Shown: positions 1 to 7,585, counted from the first letter of the stretch. The stretch: 38,263 bases of DNA from an uncultured Pseudomonadota bacterium (GCA_903885375.1 CAISIK010000013.1:1-38263), one strand, 5' to 3'. Notes: generated from the sequence alone by a model not told the origin. Made by a program: numbers and translations.

Positions 1-760
1 AGCCCCCGGAGGTGCCCAGCGCGGCGAGGGCCGCCGCGGGGAGTGGCACCAGCCGCCCCTGCACGCTCAGCACCGGGCCCAGCGCCAGCACCGCGGCCAG
101 CGCCGCCACCGCCCTCGGCGCGGCCGAACCGGGCAGCAGCACCGCGGCCGCGAGGAGCGCCAACCCGGCCGTGGGCACCGCGGGCTCGCGCACCCACGCC
201 AACGAGGAGGCCGCCGTGACGTCCTCCACGCCGGCGCCCCCGATGGCCGCGAGGAGCGCGGCGAGGACGAGCGGGGGCAGCGTGCGGGTGAGGAGGGCGC
301 CGCCCAGGGCGAGCGTGGCGCCGGCGGCGGGCGACCACAGCCCGACCGCCGCGGTGAGCACCGCCGCGAGCGCCGGCCGCGAGGACCACGAAGCGAGCGC
401 GAGCGCCGCCGGCCCGAGGCAGGCCGCGCCCGGCACGGCCGACTGGGCGCCGGTGAGAACGGGGGCCGAGAGGAGCGCGGCGAGCGTGATCCCGGCGGTA
501 CGGAGCGGCTGGCCGGGGGAGACGGCGCGGAGGGTAGCGAGGAGAACGGCCGCGGAGAGCGCGGCGCCCCCCACGGCGAGCGCGCGGAGGGCCGCCGCGT
601 CGCCCACGCTCCGGGCCAGCACCTCGGCCAGCGCCGCGGCGAGCGTGCGGTCGGCAAAGACCCACGCCGCCGAATCGCCCACGCCGAAAGGGGCCGCCGC
701 GAACGCGAGCCCGGCGCCCAGGGCGGCGGCGAGCACGAGGGGGATGGCCGGGCGCAACAC
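1..760 (-). CDS. Partial polytopic membrane protein, unknown function
   Basis: The minus strand is open from a GTG at 760 to the left edge (about 253 codons, no stop), so the C-terminus lies outside the window. An in-frame TAG sits four codons before the GTG, which limits the start. The product is almost entirely Ala, Leu, Val and Gly, with several hydrophobic stretches separated by short Arg or Pro turns, for example PAIPLVLAAALGAGLAFAAA at the N-terminus and AGLALLAAAVLLPGSAAPR near the edge. It looks like an integral inner-membrane protein with many spans. A conserved-looking acidic motif, GGAGVEDVTAASSLAW, lies about two thirds along. I do not recognise the family. A GT-C or DUF-type membrane protein is possible but not shown. 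It is transcribed away from cysC. Confidence 0.6.
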   Translation of the reverse strand, partial: MLRPAIPLVLAAALGAGLAFAAAPFGVGDSAAWVFADRTLAAALAEVLARSVGDAAALRALAVGGAALSAAVLLATLRAVSPGQPLRTAGITLAALLSAPVLTGAQSAVPGAACLGPAALALASWSSRPALAAVLTAAVGLWSPAAGATLALGGALLTRTLPPLVLAALLAAIGGAGVEDVTAASSLAWVREPAVPTAGLALLAAAVLLPGSAAPRAVAALAAVLALGPVLSVQGRLVPLPAAALAALGTSGG

Positions 761-794
761 GCGCTGGAGCTATCGCAGCAGCCCTCTCCGCGCG

Positions 795-832
795 CGTCGG
801 CGCCGACGGACGTCGCGCGCGCGCGCCGTCGG
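795..832. promoter_or_regulatory. Palindromic GC-rich element between divergent genes
   Basis: The 103-base gap between the divergent starts at 760 and 864 contains a perfect 14-base palindrome, CGTCGGCGCCGACG, at 795-808. It also holds an overlapping inverted repeat, CCGACGG (803-809) and CCGTCGG (826-832), around an alternating CG tract. This could be an operator shared by both promoters. No convincing -35/-10 boxes are visible, and in DNA this GC-rich the palindrome may be chance. Confidence 0.25.
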
Positions 833-863
833 GTTAGGCCCCCGCCCCCCTTCTGGAGCCCCC

Positions 864-1475
864 ATGTCCGAACCCAAGAGCGCGAACATCACCTGGCACG
901 GCGCCATCGTTACCCCCGAAGAGCGCACGGCGGCCGTCGGCCAGCGCGGTGCGGTCGTCTGGCTTACGGGCCTGAGCGCCTCGGGCAAGAGCACCATCGC
1001 GCGTCGCGCCGAGCAGCTCCTCCTCGAGCGCGGCCACAGCGCCTACGTGCTCGATGGCGACAACATCCGCTTCGGGCTCAACAAGGACCTCGGGTTCTCC
1101 CCCGCCGACCGCACGGAGAACATCCGCCGCATCGGCGAGGTGGCCAAGCTCTTCGCGGATGGCTGCGTCGTCACCCTGACCGCCTTCATCTCGCCCTACC
1201 GCGCCGATCGTGACAGCGTTCGCGCCATCATGCCCGAGGGCACCTTCTTCGAGGTGTTCGTTCACGCCGACCTCGCGGTCTGCGAAGAGCGCGATCCCAA
1301 GGGTCTCTACAAGAAGGCCCGCGCCGGCCAGATCCCCGAATTCACCGGCATCAGCGCGCCCTACGAGGAGCCCGCCGCCCCCGAGATGACCATCCGCACC
1401 GGCGAGGGCTCGGTGGATGCGTGCGCGATGCAGATCCTCGACCACCTCGCCAAGGCCGGCATCATCCGCGCCTGA
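864..1475 (+). CDS. cysC: Adenylylsulfate (APS) kinase
   Basis: Phosphorylates APS to PAPS in sulfate activation, in the cytoplasm. The 203-residue product matches the usual length of stand-alone CysC. It has the P-loop GLSASGKS at residues 36-43 (Lys42), a DGDN stretch after strand 2, the ENIRRIGEVAKLF helix, and FISPYRADRD with the conserved Ser at 110, followed by the DPKGLYKKARAG lid region. ATG 864 is chosen because GGAG lies about six bases upstream. The open frame extends further 5-prime, but that part is only the antisense of the membrane gene on the other strand. No ATP sulfurylase is in the window. It sits alone between a divergent gene and a gene 96 bases downstream, so it may be monocistronic. 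Confidence 0.95.
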   Translation: MSEPKSANITWHGAIVTPEERTAAVGQRGAVVWLTGLSASGKSTIARRAEQLLLERGHSAYVLDGDNIRFGLNKDLGFSPADRTENIRRIGEVAKLFADGCVVTLTAFISPYRADRDSVRAIMPEGTFFEVFVHADLAVCEERDPKGLYKKARAGQIPEFTGISAPYEEPAAPEMTIRTGEGSVDACAMQILDHLAKAGIIRA

Positions 1476-1538
1476 GCGGGGTTGACCGACTGCTGACAGG
1501 GCGCCGGGGAACCCCTGGCGTTCGCCACGGTCTGGACG

Positions 1539-1564
1539 CCTGCGTGCCGCTCCCGGCGCGCAGG
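1539..1564 (+). promoter_or_regulatory. Hairpin covering the ribosome binding site of the VIT/VWA gene
   Basis: CCTGCGTGCCG (1539-1549) pairs with CGGCGCGCAGG (1554-1564) over 11 base pairs with one G-T wobble, closing a CTCC tetraloop. The 3-prime arm includes AGG of the Shine-Dalgarno AGGAGG (1562-1567), which lies four bases before the ATG at 1572. A transcript folded this way would hide the ribosome binding site. No U-tract follows, so it is not an obvious intrinsic terminator. Stems of this size also arise by chance in very GC-rich DNA. Confidence 0.45.
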
Positions 1565-1571
1565 AGGTTCG

Positions 1572-3914
1572 ATGGAAGAAGCCCTGTTTGCGGCGATGGC
1601 CGCGCTTTTGCCCGCCGCTTCGGCCGGTGTGCCCGGCTGGGATGACCCCGTGCTCTACCCGCCCGAGGTGGGCGTGGACGACGCCGTGGGCGCCGGCCAG
1701 CTCCGCGTGGGCACGCCCGACGAAAACGGCATGCAACAGGTGATGGTGCTGGAGGCCACGAGCGTGTCGGCCGTGGTGTCGGCCGGGCTCGTCGACGTCA
1801 CGCTCACGCAGTGGTTCCGCAACCCCTCCGACGTGCCCATCGAGGCCACCTACCTGCTGCCGCTGCCCGAAGGGGCTGCCGTGAACCGCATGCGCCTCAC
1901 CTGCGGCGACCGCGTGGTGGACGGTTTCGTGGCCGAGCGCGCCGCCGCCCGGGAGCTCTACGAGTCCGCGCGCGCGGCCGGGGTGAAGGTCGCCCTGCTC
2001 GAGCAGCACCGCGACAACCTCTTCCGCCAGTCCATCAGCAACGTGTGCCCCGGGGAGGAAGTCCAGATCGAGCTGGGCTGGATCGAGCAGGCCGCGCTGG
2101 AGGACGGCGTGTACAGCTGGACGATGCCGCTCACCGTCGGCCCGCGCTACTCGCCCCCCTGGGTGGACGACGCCGCCGAGCTCCTCACCCCCACGCGGCG
2201 CACCGGCCGCCGGGTGGACGTGAACGTGGCCATCGAGGAGGGCCTCCCGGTGGCCGGCCTCTGGAGCGACACACACGACGTGGCCGTCGTGGAGGAGGGG
2301 GACTGGGGTGCGGAGGTGGAGCTCGCCGAGGGCAGCGTGACGCCGGACAGCGACTTCAGCCTCGAATGGACCCTCGGTGGCGAGGGCGTGGCCGCGGCCC
2401 TCGTCGTGGACCCGCCCACCGACGACCACGACGGCACCTTCGCGCTCAGCGTCGAACCCCCCGGCCTCGGCCAGCTCGAGGTCGCCGAGCTGCGCCCGCG
2501 CGAGCTCGTCTTCGTGATCGACCAGTCGGGCTCCATGGCCGGAGAGCCCTACGACGTGGCCAGGGCTGCCGTGGCGGAGGCCCTCCGCAAGATGCGCCGT
2601 GCCGACACCTTCAACCTCGTCCGCTTCAGCCAGGACGCCGACCTGCTTTTCGAGGAGGCGCAGCCCTCCACGGAGGCCACCCGCGCGCAGGCGGCCGCGT
2701 GGCTCTCGGAGTTCATCGGCGGCAGCACCGAGATGCAGGTGGGCCTCAAGGCCGCCCTGCGGGCACCGGCGCGCCCGGACTCGTTGCGCCTCGTCCTTCT
2801 CCTCACCGACGGGTTCGTGGGGGACGACGACACCATCGGTCGCGTGGTCCAGGACAACCTTGGCCGAAACCGAGTTTTCGCGCTCGGGGTCTCGTCGAGC
2901 CCCAACCGCTCCCTGCTCTCACGCGTGGCCGAGATGGGGCGGGGCGCCGTGCTGTACCACCGTCCGGGCGCCTCGATCGCGCGGGCGGTGGACACCTTCT
3001 ACACCCGCATCGATCGTCCCGCGCTCACCGACGTCGTCGTGGACTGGGGCGGCCTCGATGTGTTCGACACGCTCCCCTCCCGCATCCCCGATCTGTGGGC
3101 GGGCCAGGTGCTCCGGGTGTCGGGCCGCTTCACGCCGGGACAGGTACAGGAGGCCGAGGTCGTGGTGAGCGGTTTTGTCGGTCGGCGGCACGTGCGCTTC
3201 CTCGTGACGGTCGACCTCGCCGGTGCCGAGCCGAACCCGGCGGTGCGTACGCTCTGGGCGCGTCGGAAGGTCGCGGAGCTCGACGCGCGGGCGCCTGGTC
3301 ACGCCACCGGCCGACGGCGCGACGAGATCGTGGACGTGGCGATCGAGCACGAGCTCGTCACCCGCTACACCTCGCTCGTGGCGGTCGACGACTCGGCCGG
3401 CGATTGCGGCCCCGCCGAGGTGACCGTGGAGGCGCCCAACGAGCTGCCGGCCGGCATGTCGGGGGGCTTCGCCCTCGGGGCCATCGGCACGCAGGGGTAC
3501 GGCAGCGGCACCGGCGTGGGGTACGGCCAAGGCCATGGCACCTTTGGCTTCCGCGGCGCAGCGCTGGCGGGGAGGGGAGCGCTCCAACCCGACGTGTCGG
3601 AGGCGTCGAGCCTCGTCGTCGGCTCCCTCGACAAGTCCCTCATCGCCGACGTGATCACGCGGAACCGCCTCCCCATCCGCTACTGCTACCAACGCGAGCT
3701 CCAGAAGCGGCCTTCGCTCGCCGGCACCGTCCGGATGCGGTTCACCGTGGCCGCCGACGGGAGCGTGAGCACGGCGGCGGTGGGCGAGAGCACGCTCGGC
3801 TCGCCGGAGGTGGAGGACTGCCTCGTTCACCTCGTGCAACGCATGCAGTTCTCGCCCGTGCCCGGAGGCGGCGTGGTGTCCGTGACCTACCCCTTCACCT
3901 TCGTGGCGCCCTGA
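1572..3914 (+). CDS. VIT and von Willebrand factor A domain protein with AgmX/PglI-type C-terminus
   Basis: 780 residues. A VIT (inter-alpha-trypsin) domain spans roughly residues 25-160 (VDVTLTQWFRNPSDVPIEAT and similar). A vWA domain starts near 305 with an intact MIDAS: DQSGS from Asp317, a Thr in GGSTEMQ, and Asp in LLTDG. A Gly/Tyr-rich linker (GYGSGTGVGYGQGHG, near 640-655) leads to a C-terminal AgmX/PglI-type module of about 95 residues (IRYCYQRELQKRP, then GTVRMRFTVAADGSV). That module is typical of myxobacterial proteins and resembles TonB/energy-coupling C-termini. The N-terminus has only a weak export signal (ALFAAMAALLPAASA). It is probably envelope-exposed and metal-ion dependent in adhesion or complex assembly; the partner is unknown. 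The start is fixed by AGGAGG four bases upstream. Confidence 0.88.
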   Translation: MEEALFAAMAALLPAASAGVPGWDDPVLYPPEVGVDDAVGAGQLRVGTPDENGMQQVMVLEATSVSAVVSAGLVDVTLTQWFRNPSDVPIEATYLLPLPEGAAVNRMRLTCGDRVVDGFVAERAAARELYESARAAGVKVALLEQHRDNLFRQSISNVCPGEEVQIELGWIEQAALEDGVYSWTMPLTVGPRYSPPWVDDAAELLTPTRRTGRRVDVNVAIEEGLPVAGLWSDTHDVAVVEEGDWGAEVELAEGSVTPDSDFSLEWTLGGEGVAAALVVDPPTDDHDGTFALSVEPPGLGQLEVAELRPRELVFVIDQSGSMAGEPYDVARAAVAEALRKMRRADTFNLVRFSQDADLLFEEAQPSTEATRAQAAAWLSEFIGGSTEMQVGLKAALRAPARPDSLRLVLLLTDGFVGDDDTIGRVVQDNLGRNRVFALGVSSSPNRSLLSRVAEMGRGAVLYHRPGASIARAVDTFYTRIDRPALTDVVVDWGGLDVFDTLPSRIPDLWAGQVLRVSGRFTPGQVQEAEVVVSGFVGRRHVRFLVTVDLAGAEPNPAVRTLWARRKVAELDARAPGHATGRRRDEIVDVAIEHELVTRYTSLVAVDDSAGDCGPAEVTVEAPNELPAGMSGGFALGAIGTQGYGSGTGVGYGQGHGTFGFRGAALAGRGALQPDVSEASSLVVGSLDKSLIADVITRNRLPIRYCYQRELQKRPSLAGTVRMRFTVAADGSVSTAAVGESTLGSPEVEDCLVHLVQRMQFSPVPGGGVVSVTYPFTFVAP

Positions 3915-3945
3915 GGGGGCCTGCGCCGCGACCCACCTCGGGGGA
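3915..3945. repeat. 31-base intergenic repeat, copy A
   Basis: The sequence from GGGGGCCTGCGCCGCGACC to ACCTCGGGGGA is repeated at 8432-8462 with 30 of 31 bases identical; the single difference is C at 3934 against G at 8451. Both copies start just past a plus-strand gene and lie before the end of a convergent minus-strand gene. In this copy CCTC/GAGG can form a small hairpin at 3936-3947. It could be a short bidirectional terminator or a REP-like element. Confidence 0.6.
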
Positions 3946-3961
3946 GGCTCCGGCCGCCTCG

Positions 3962-4402
3962 TCAGAACTCCCGCGTCACGCCCAGGCGCGCGACCGCCCC
4001 GAAGCCGAAGATGGGCGGGGGCGCGAAGTCAACCTCGGCCATCACACCCACCGACCAGGCCTTCGTCACCTCCACCTCCAAGCCGACCTCGAAGTAGAGC
4101 GCCGAACGCACCACCGGGTCGATGTTTGCGGCGTGGATGGTCTGGAGCTCCCACCCTGCGCCGGTGAGGAGATGTGCGCTGTGTTTGGGGAACCATCGGG
4201 CGCGAACACCGAGATCGAGCGGAACGAACGCCAGCTCCGGCCCGGCCGCGACGCCCACCGCGAGGCGGAGCTGGGTGGCGCCCTCCGCATCGAACGGCTG
4301 CCAGAGCAACTCCGGCCGCACGCCCACGGCCAGCCCCACCAGGTTCACCTCGGCCGGGAGCCCGATGGAGAAGTGATCGGCGGCGAAGGCATCAATAGGC
4401 AT
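3962..4402 (-). CDS. Outer-membrane beta-barrel-like protein, unknown function
   Basis: 146 residues of alternating polar and hydrophobic strands (IGLPAEVNLVGLAVGVRPEL, LRLAVGVAAGPELAFVPLDL, SALYFEVGLEVEVTKAWSVG) ending in Phe, the usual signature of an outer-membrane barrel C-terminus. ATG 4402 overlaps the stop of the upstream gene by 11 bases, so translation is probably coupled. No signal peptide is visible at this start, which is odd for a barrel. The frame is open 25 codons further up, but that part overlaps the neighbour's coding sequence and does not look like a signal either. It may be a short barrel fragment, or an N-terminal segment may have been lost. Confidence 0.6.
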   Translation of the reverse strand: MPIDAFAADHFSIGLPAEVNLVGLAVGVRPELLWQPFDAEGATQLRLAVGVAAGPELAFVPLDLGVRARWFPKHSAHLLTGAGWELQTIHAANIDPVVRSALYFEVGLEVEVTKAWSVGVMAEVDFAPPPIFGFGAVARLGVTREF

Positions 4403-4949
4403 AGGTCGACCAGTCGGCGAAGAGGCCGCCAAAACCGCCGGAGAAGTCCTCCTCCACGCCAAAACCCAGCACCACATCGCCGAGATCGCCTTCAGGCGAC
4501 CAGATCCACACCTCGTACTCGCCGGGCTGCAGGAGGAGCGCCACGGGGCCGGTGGTGAGGTACACCCGCCGCATCACGCCTTCGAAGATGGAGGCGCGCG
4601 GGTCGTCATCGTTGAGGTCCACGTAGGCGCCTTCGCCGTCAGGCAGCGCCTCGGGCAGGAGCTCGAGCTCCTCGGCGCTCGGCGTGGGCAGCCCCGGACC
4701 CACGACCGCGAACATCGGGCGGAACGCCTGGTTCTCCGGGCGGTCCTCCACGAGCAACTCGAACGGAAGCGAAAATCCGCGATCGTAGGTGAGCTCCACG
4801 CGGAAGAGCTCCTCCCCGGTAACGAAGCTCGCGTTGTAGGCGTAGGAGATGTACGGGTCGTCGACCACGAGCGCCGTTTCGCCGCCCGTGGTGGGTTGAT
4901 GGGCCTGGGCGAACGGGAGTGCGAGCAGCAGCAGGGTGGGCCACTTCAC
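4392..4949 (-). CDS. Secreted or periplasmic protein, unknown function
   Basis: 185 residues starting at GTG 4949, which overlaps the previous stop as GTGA. It opens with a clean signal peptide (MKWPTLLLLALPFAQA, cleavage after AQA). The mature part is a beta-rich acidic domain with the phrases VELTYDRGFSLPFELLVEDR, VALLLQPGEYEVWIWSPEGD and VVLGFGVEEDF. These resemble accessory domains that bind or present ligands, but I do not recognise the family. It lies between a small Cys-rich lipoprotein (broken) and a barrel-like protein in one minus-strand operon, suggesting an envelope complex. Confidence 0.75.
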   Translation of the reverse strand: MKWPTLLLLALPFAQAHQPTTGGETALVVDDPYISYAYNASFVTGEELFRVELTYDRGFSLPFELLVEDRPENQAFRPMFAVVGPGLPTPSAEELELLPEALPDGEGAYVDLNDDDPRASIFEGVMRRVYLTTGPVALLLQPGEYEVWIWSPEGDLGDVVLGFGVEEDFSGGFGGLFADWSTYAY

Positions 4950-5194
4950 GAGGCACACTCCGGCGGCAGCGCGCTGTAGCGCTCGCGGAGGAAGGTGAGG
5001 CCGTTGTCGCAGGCCTCGTCGCAGAGTTGCTGGCCGGCCGGGCTGCCCCAGCAATCGCCGGCGGCGTCGAAGCGCGCCACGTCCGTTTCGAGGCCCAACT
5101 CGGCGTCGCGCGCGATGGCGCAGGCCACAAAGGAAGCGCAGGCGGGGGTCTGCGTGACCTACACCGCGCAGCCCAGGAAGAGAACGAAGTGCAT
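4946..5194 (-). pseudogene. Small Cys-rich lipoprotein interrupted by an in-frame TAG
   Basis: ATG 5194 begins MHFVLFLGCAV, a very short lipoprotein signal with FLGC as lipobox. The twelfth codon is TAG (5161-5159). The same frame then continues without a shift for 70 codons as a typical small Cys-rich myxobacterial-type domain (PACASFVACAIARDAELG, then GDCWGSPAGQQLCDEACDNG, ending PPECAS) and stops with TGA overlapping the next GTG start. Six cysteines lie in the mature part. One base change (TAG to GAG) would restore an 81-residue protein. It is either a recent pseudogene, a sequencing error, or a readthrough gene. A shorter product could start at ATG 5128 but would lack the export signal. 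Confidence 0.65.
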
Positions 5195-5400
5195 GGCCCG
5201 GCCTAACCGGAGCGGCGAGCCCCGCTCCCGCGAGCGGTGTGGCGCGGACCACCGGGGAGCGCCATCGATGGGAAAGCCGCGCCGACCTCTCCGCGGGCCG
5301 CGCGGCACGATCGGGTGGAGCAGTCCGAGGGCGACGGAGGCCGGGCGACCATGGTCGCCGGAGTCCGCCGGCGGGGCGTCGTCCTCGTCGCGGTTCCACG

Positions 5401-5426
5401 CTCTCGACCCACCCTCTCGACCCACC
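5401..5426. repeat. Two 13-base tandem repeats upstream of the SGNH operon
   Basis: CTCTCGACCCACC occurs twice head to tail (5401-5413 and 5414-5426), 41 bases before the first ATG of the SGNH operon. It lies in the 272-base gap between that operon and the divergent minus-strand lipoprotein operon. The spacing suggests a possible regulator-binding site. Nothing else in the gap looks like a gene. Confidence 0.45.
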
Positions 5427-5466
5427 CTGTACCGGCGATGGCTACCGCAACCGGCCGCGGACCGGT

Positions 5467-5616
5467 ATGCTGCGGGGCGTGGCTCCTCCGACCCTCAAGA
5501 AGCAGGCCGTGCTTTGGCTGGTCGGCGCGGTGGTGGTGGCGATCTTGACGGTCGCTGCGGCCGTGTTGCTGCTCCCCGAGTTCGACGTGCTCGCACGCTC
5601 CTACCCGGTGCTTTGA
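5467..5616 (+). CDS. Tiny single-span membrane protein
   Basis: 49 residues: a short basic N-terminus (TLKKQ), one transmembrane helix (AVLWLVGAVVVAILTVAAAVLLL) and a short tail, PEFDVLARSYPVL. Its TGA shares one base with the ATG of the SGNH hydrolase that follows (TGATG), which supports real, coupled translation. A GTG at 5479 is an alternative start; neither has a strong ribosome binding site. Tiny membrane proteins next to acyltransferase-like SGNH enzymes are known from glycan-modification loci, but I cannot name this family. Confidence 0.6.
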   Translation: MLRGVAPPTLKKQAVLWLVGAVVVAILTVAAAVLLLPEFDVLARSYPVL

Positions 5617-6596
5617 TGCGGTGGTTTCACTTCGTCGCCGGCGGGATCGTGGCCACGGGCGCCGCGCTCGGGCTGGTGCTGGCCGCTTCGCGCGGGCAAT
5701 CCGACCAGGCTCTTGAAAAGTGGTCGGATATTGGTGGTTATCCGTGGCTCAAGGCCGGCCTGCGCGAGGCCAGGGTGGTGGTCATCGATCGCCCGCATCG
5801 GGCGACAGAGGCCATGAAGTCCCGAACCTGGTGGTCGTCCATCGATCGCACGCGCACGTACCACCTCAACACCAACTCCCTTCACCTTCGCGGGCCCGAG
5901 ATCGGTCCCAAACCGGTCGGAACCCGGCGCATCGTCGCGCTCGGCGAGTCGGTCACGCACGGGTGGGGCCTCGAGGAGGACCAAACGTGGACAGTGAAGC
6001 TGCAAGCCGAGCTTCGTCGCCAAGGACGCCGCGTGGAGGTCATCAACGCCGGTGTTCCCTCGGCGTTCTCCGAAACCATGCGCGGCTGGTGCCTCGCCAA
6101 GGCGGGTGCCCTCGAGCCCGATCTCATCATCTGGATGCGTCGCGCGGTCGGGCCCGGGGGGGCGCGCTCCCTCGCACAGGGGGCGCGTGATTGCGCCGCG
6201 GCCACCGGTGCCCGAATCGTGGTCGTGCTGCCTCCCATCTCCACGTTCGATGCCCATGGGTCCACCGCCTACGTTGCCGAGGCTCCCGAGCTGCAAGCCC
6301 TGCTGCCCGGCATCGACGTGATCGAGCTGACCGGGGTGTTCCGGGCCGCGCAGGCCGGTCGCGGCGAGGTGCTGGAGCGTCGCGGAAGCCGGGCCGTCGT
6401 CGTGGATCAAGAGAACGGCAAGGTATGGGCGGAGGTCGCGTGGACGGATCAGGATCTCGATCCGGCCATCTACGCCCTTTTCGAGGACGAACCAGAGGTT
6501 CGCGAGGCCTTGTTCTTCGACGAGGGGCACCCCGATGAGGAGGGCACAACGTTGCTCGCCCGTACCCTCGCGGAGCGCCTCGGCGCCGCGTTGTGA
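5616..6596 (+). CDS. SGNH/GDSL-family hydrolase, membrane-anchored
   Basis: 326 residues. An N-terminal signal anchor (FHFVAGGIVATGAALGLVLAAS) places the catalytic domain outside the inner membrane. Block I reads GESVTHGWGLEEDQTW, with the nucleophile Ser112 in a GES rather than GDS motif. An INAGVPS block carries the oxyanion-hole Asn, and the catalytic pair is in FDEGHPDEEG (Asp302, His305). This family removes or transfers O-acyl groups, often on extracellular polysaccharide. The stop overlaps the start of a second SGNH protein, so the two may act on the same glycan. The substrate is unknown. Confidence 0.85.
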   Translation: MRWFHFVAGGIVATGAALGLVLAASRGQSDQALEKWSDIGGYPWLKAGLREARVVVIDRPHRATEAMKSRTWWSSIDRTRTYHLNTNSLHLRGPEIGPKPVGTRRIVALGESVTHGWGLEEDQTWTVKLQAELRRQGRRVEVINAGVPSAFSETMRGWCLAKAGALEPDLIIWMRRAVGPGGARSLAQGARDCAAATGARIVVVLPPISTFDAHGSTAYVAEAPELQALLPGIDVIELTGVFRAAQAGRGEVLERRGSRAVVVDQENGKVWAEVAWTDQDLDPAIYALFEDEPEVREALFFDEGHPDEEGTTLLARTLAERLGAAL

Positions 6597-7585
6597 GTCA
6601 GGGTCCCGCTGATCAGCCGCCGCTGCTGCCCTGGCCGATCCGCTGGGGCTTGCCGCTGGCTGCTTGCGCGTTCGCCTGCGGGATGGCCGAGGGGATGATG
6701 CGCGTGGTGGACGGAAACTCCTTCCCCCAACTGGACATCTTCGAGGCGCGCGCCGGGCAGCTCCGCCTGCAGGCGAACGCGGGCGCGCGGGTTCGGCGCG
6801 CGGACGGCGGCATCTACACCCTGCACACGGGCGTCGAGGGCCTCCGACTGCCAACCGGGGAGGGATGGCTGGTCGTGGGTGACTCGCAGGTGCTCGGCTA
6901 CGGCGTCGAGGATGACGAGACGTTCGCCGCCCTCCTCGGCGCGACCAACGCGGGCGTGGCTGGCCACGGCGTGGGCGACGCCCTCCAGCACGCCGACGAG
7001 CTCGTGCCGCTCCTCCACCCGGCCGGAGCCATCGTGCTGCTGAACCAGGCGAATGACTGGGATGAGGCCATGGTTCCCGCCCTCGACCGCTATGTTGTCC
7101 GCGGGGGCTGGCTGGGTTCGATCCGGCAGGCTGAATCCCATGGGGCCACGTTCTGGTCCAGCCCGCTCTCCCAGGTGCACCTCCTGGCGTACCCGGCGAT
7201 CGTGATCTTCCGGCGTTCGCCACCGCCACCGGGCGTCCCCAACCCCGGGCTGGCAACGACCTTTCGGGCCGCCTTTGACGCCTTCGCGCGGCGTTGGCCC
7301 GACCTTCGCGCGGTCGCGGCCTTCCTGCCGGTCGACGCGGCAACCTCCGAGGCGCGCGCCGCCGTTTCGCCGCTGGCCCTGCCCGGGGAGCCGTGGAACG
7401 ACGCCGCGATGCACGACGCCACCGTCGCCGCCTTTGCGGGCACCGAGTTCATCGATCTCCAACCGGCGCTCGCAGATCCGCTGAGCTTCCAGACGGGGGA
7501 CTACCACTTGTCGGTGCAGGGGCACGGCGCGGTGGCAGCGGCACTTCGCGAAAATCTGGGGGGGGCGCTGCGCGGAGCCCGGTAG
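6593..7585 (+). CDS. Second SGNH hydrolase-like protein
   Basis: 330 residues from GTG 6593, overlapping the upstream stop as GTGA. An N-terminal hydrophobic segment (WGLPLAACAFACGMAEGMM) suggests a membrane anchor. The domain keeps VVGDSQVLGYGVEDDETF (Ser98), TNAGVAGHGVGD, and a C-terminal TGDYHLSVQGH with Asp303 and His305 spaced D-x-H. That spacing is closer to AlgX/AlgJ-type acetyltransferases than to the classical D-x-x-H of its neighbour. Similarity between the two SGNH proteins is limited to the active-site blocks, so they look like partners rather than a recent duplication. Probably modifies an exported polysaccharide. Confidence 0.82.
   Translation: MSQGPADQPPLLPWPIRWGLPLAACAFACGMAEGMMRVVDGNSFPQLDIFEARAGQLRLQANAGARVRRADGGIYTLHTGVEGLRLPTGEGWLVVGDSQVLGYGVEDDETFAALLGATNAGVAGHGVGDALQHADELVPLLHPAGAIVLLNQANDWDEAMVPALDRYVVRGGWLGSIRQAESHGATFWSSPLSQVHLLAYPAIVIFRRSPPPPGVPNPGLATTFRAAFDAFARRWPDLRAVAAFLPVDAATSEARAAVSPLALPGEPWNDAAMHDATVAAFAGTEFIDLQPALADPLSFQTGDYHLSVQGHGAVAAALRENLGGALRGAR

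Noticed and set aside
12..863. 5-prime extension of the cysC frame by 284 codons
   Set aside because: The extension is Ala/Arg/Ser shadow of the minus-strand membrane gene. The CysC fold, length and ribosome binding site all support ATG 864.
1501..1520. CGCC-GGGG/CCCC-GGCG hairpin as terminator after cysC
   Set aside because: It has a bulge and a very small loop and lacks a T-tract. The stronger hairpin at 1539-1564 explains the leader better.
1811..4558. 915-residue plus-strand open frame
   Set aside because: It is Arg/Pro/Gly rich without any domain, overlaps the VIT/VWA gene in another frame and the antisense of the next genes.
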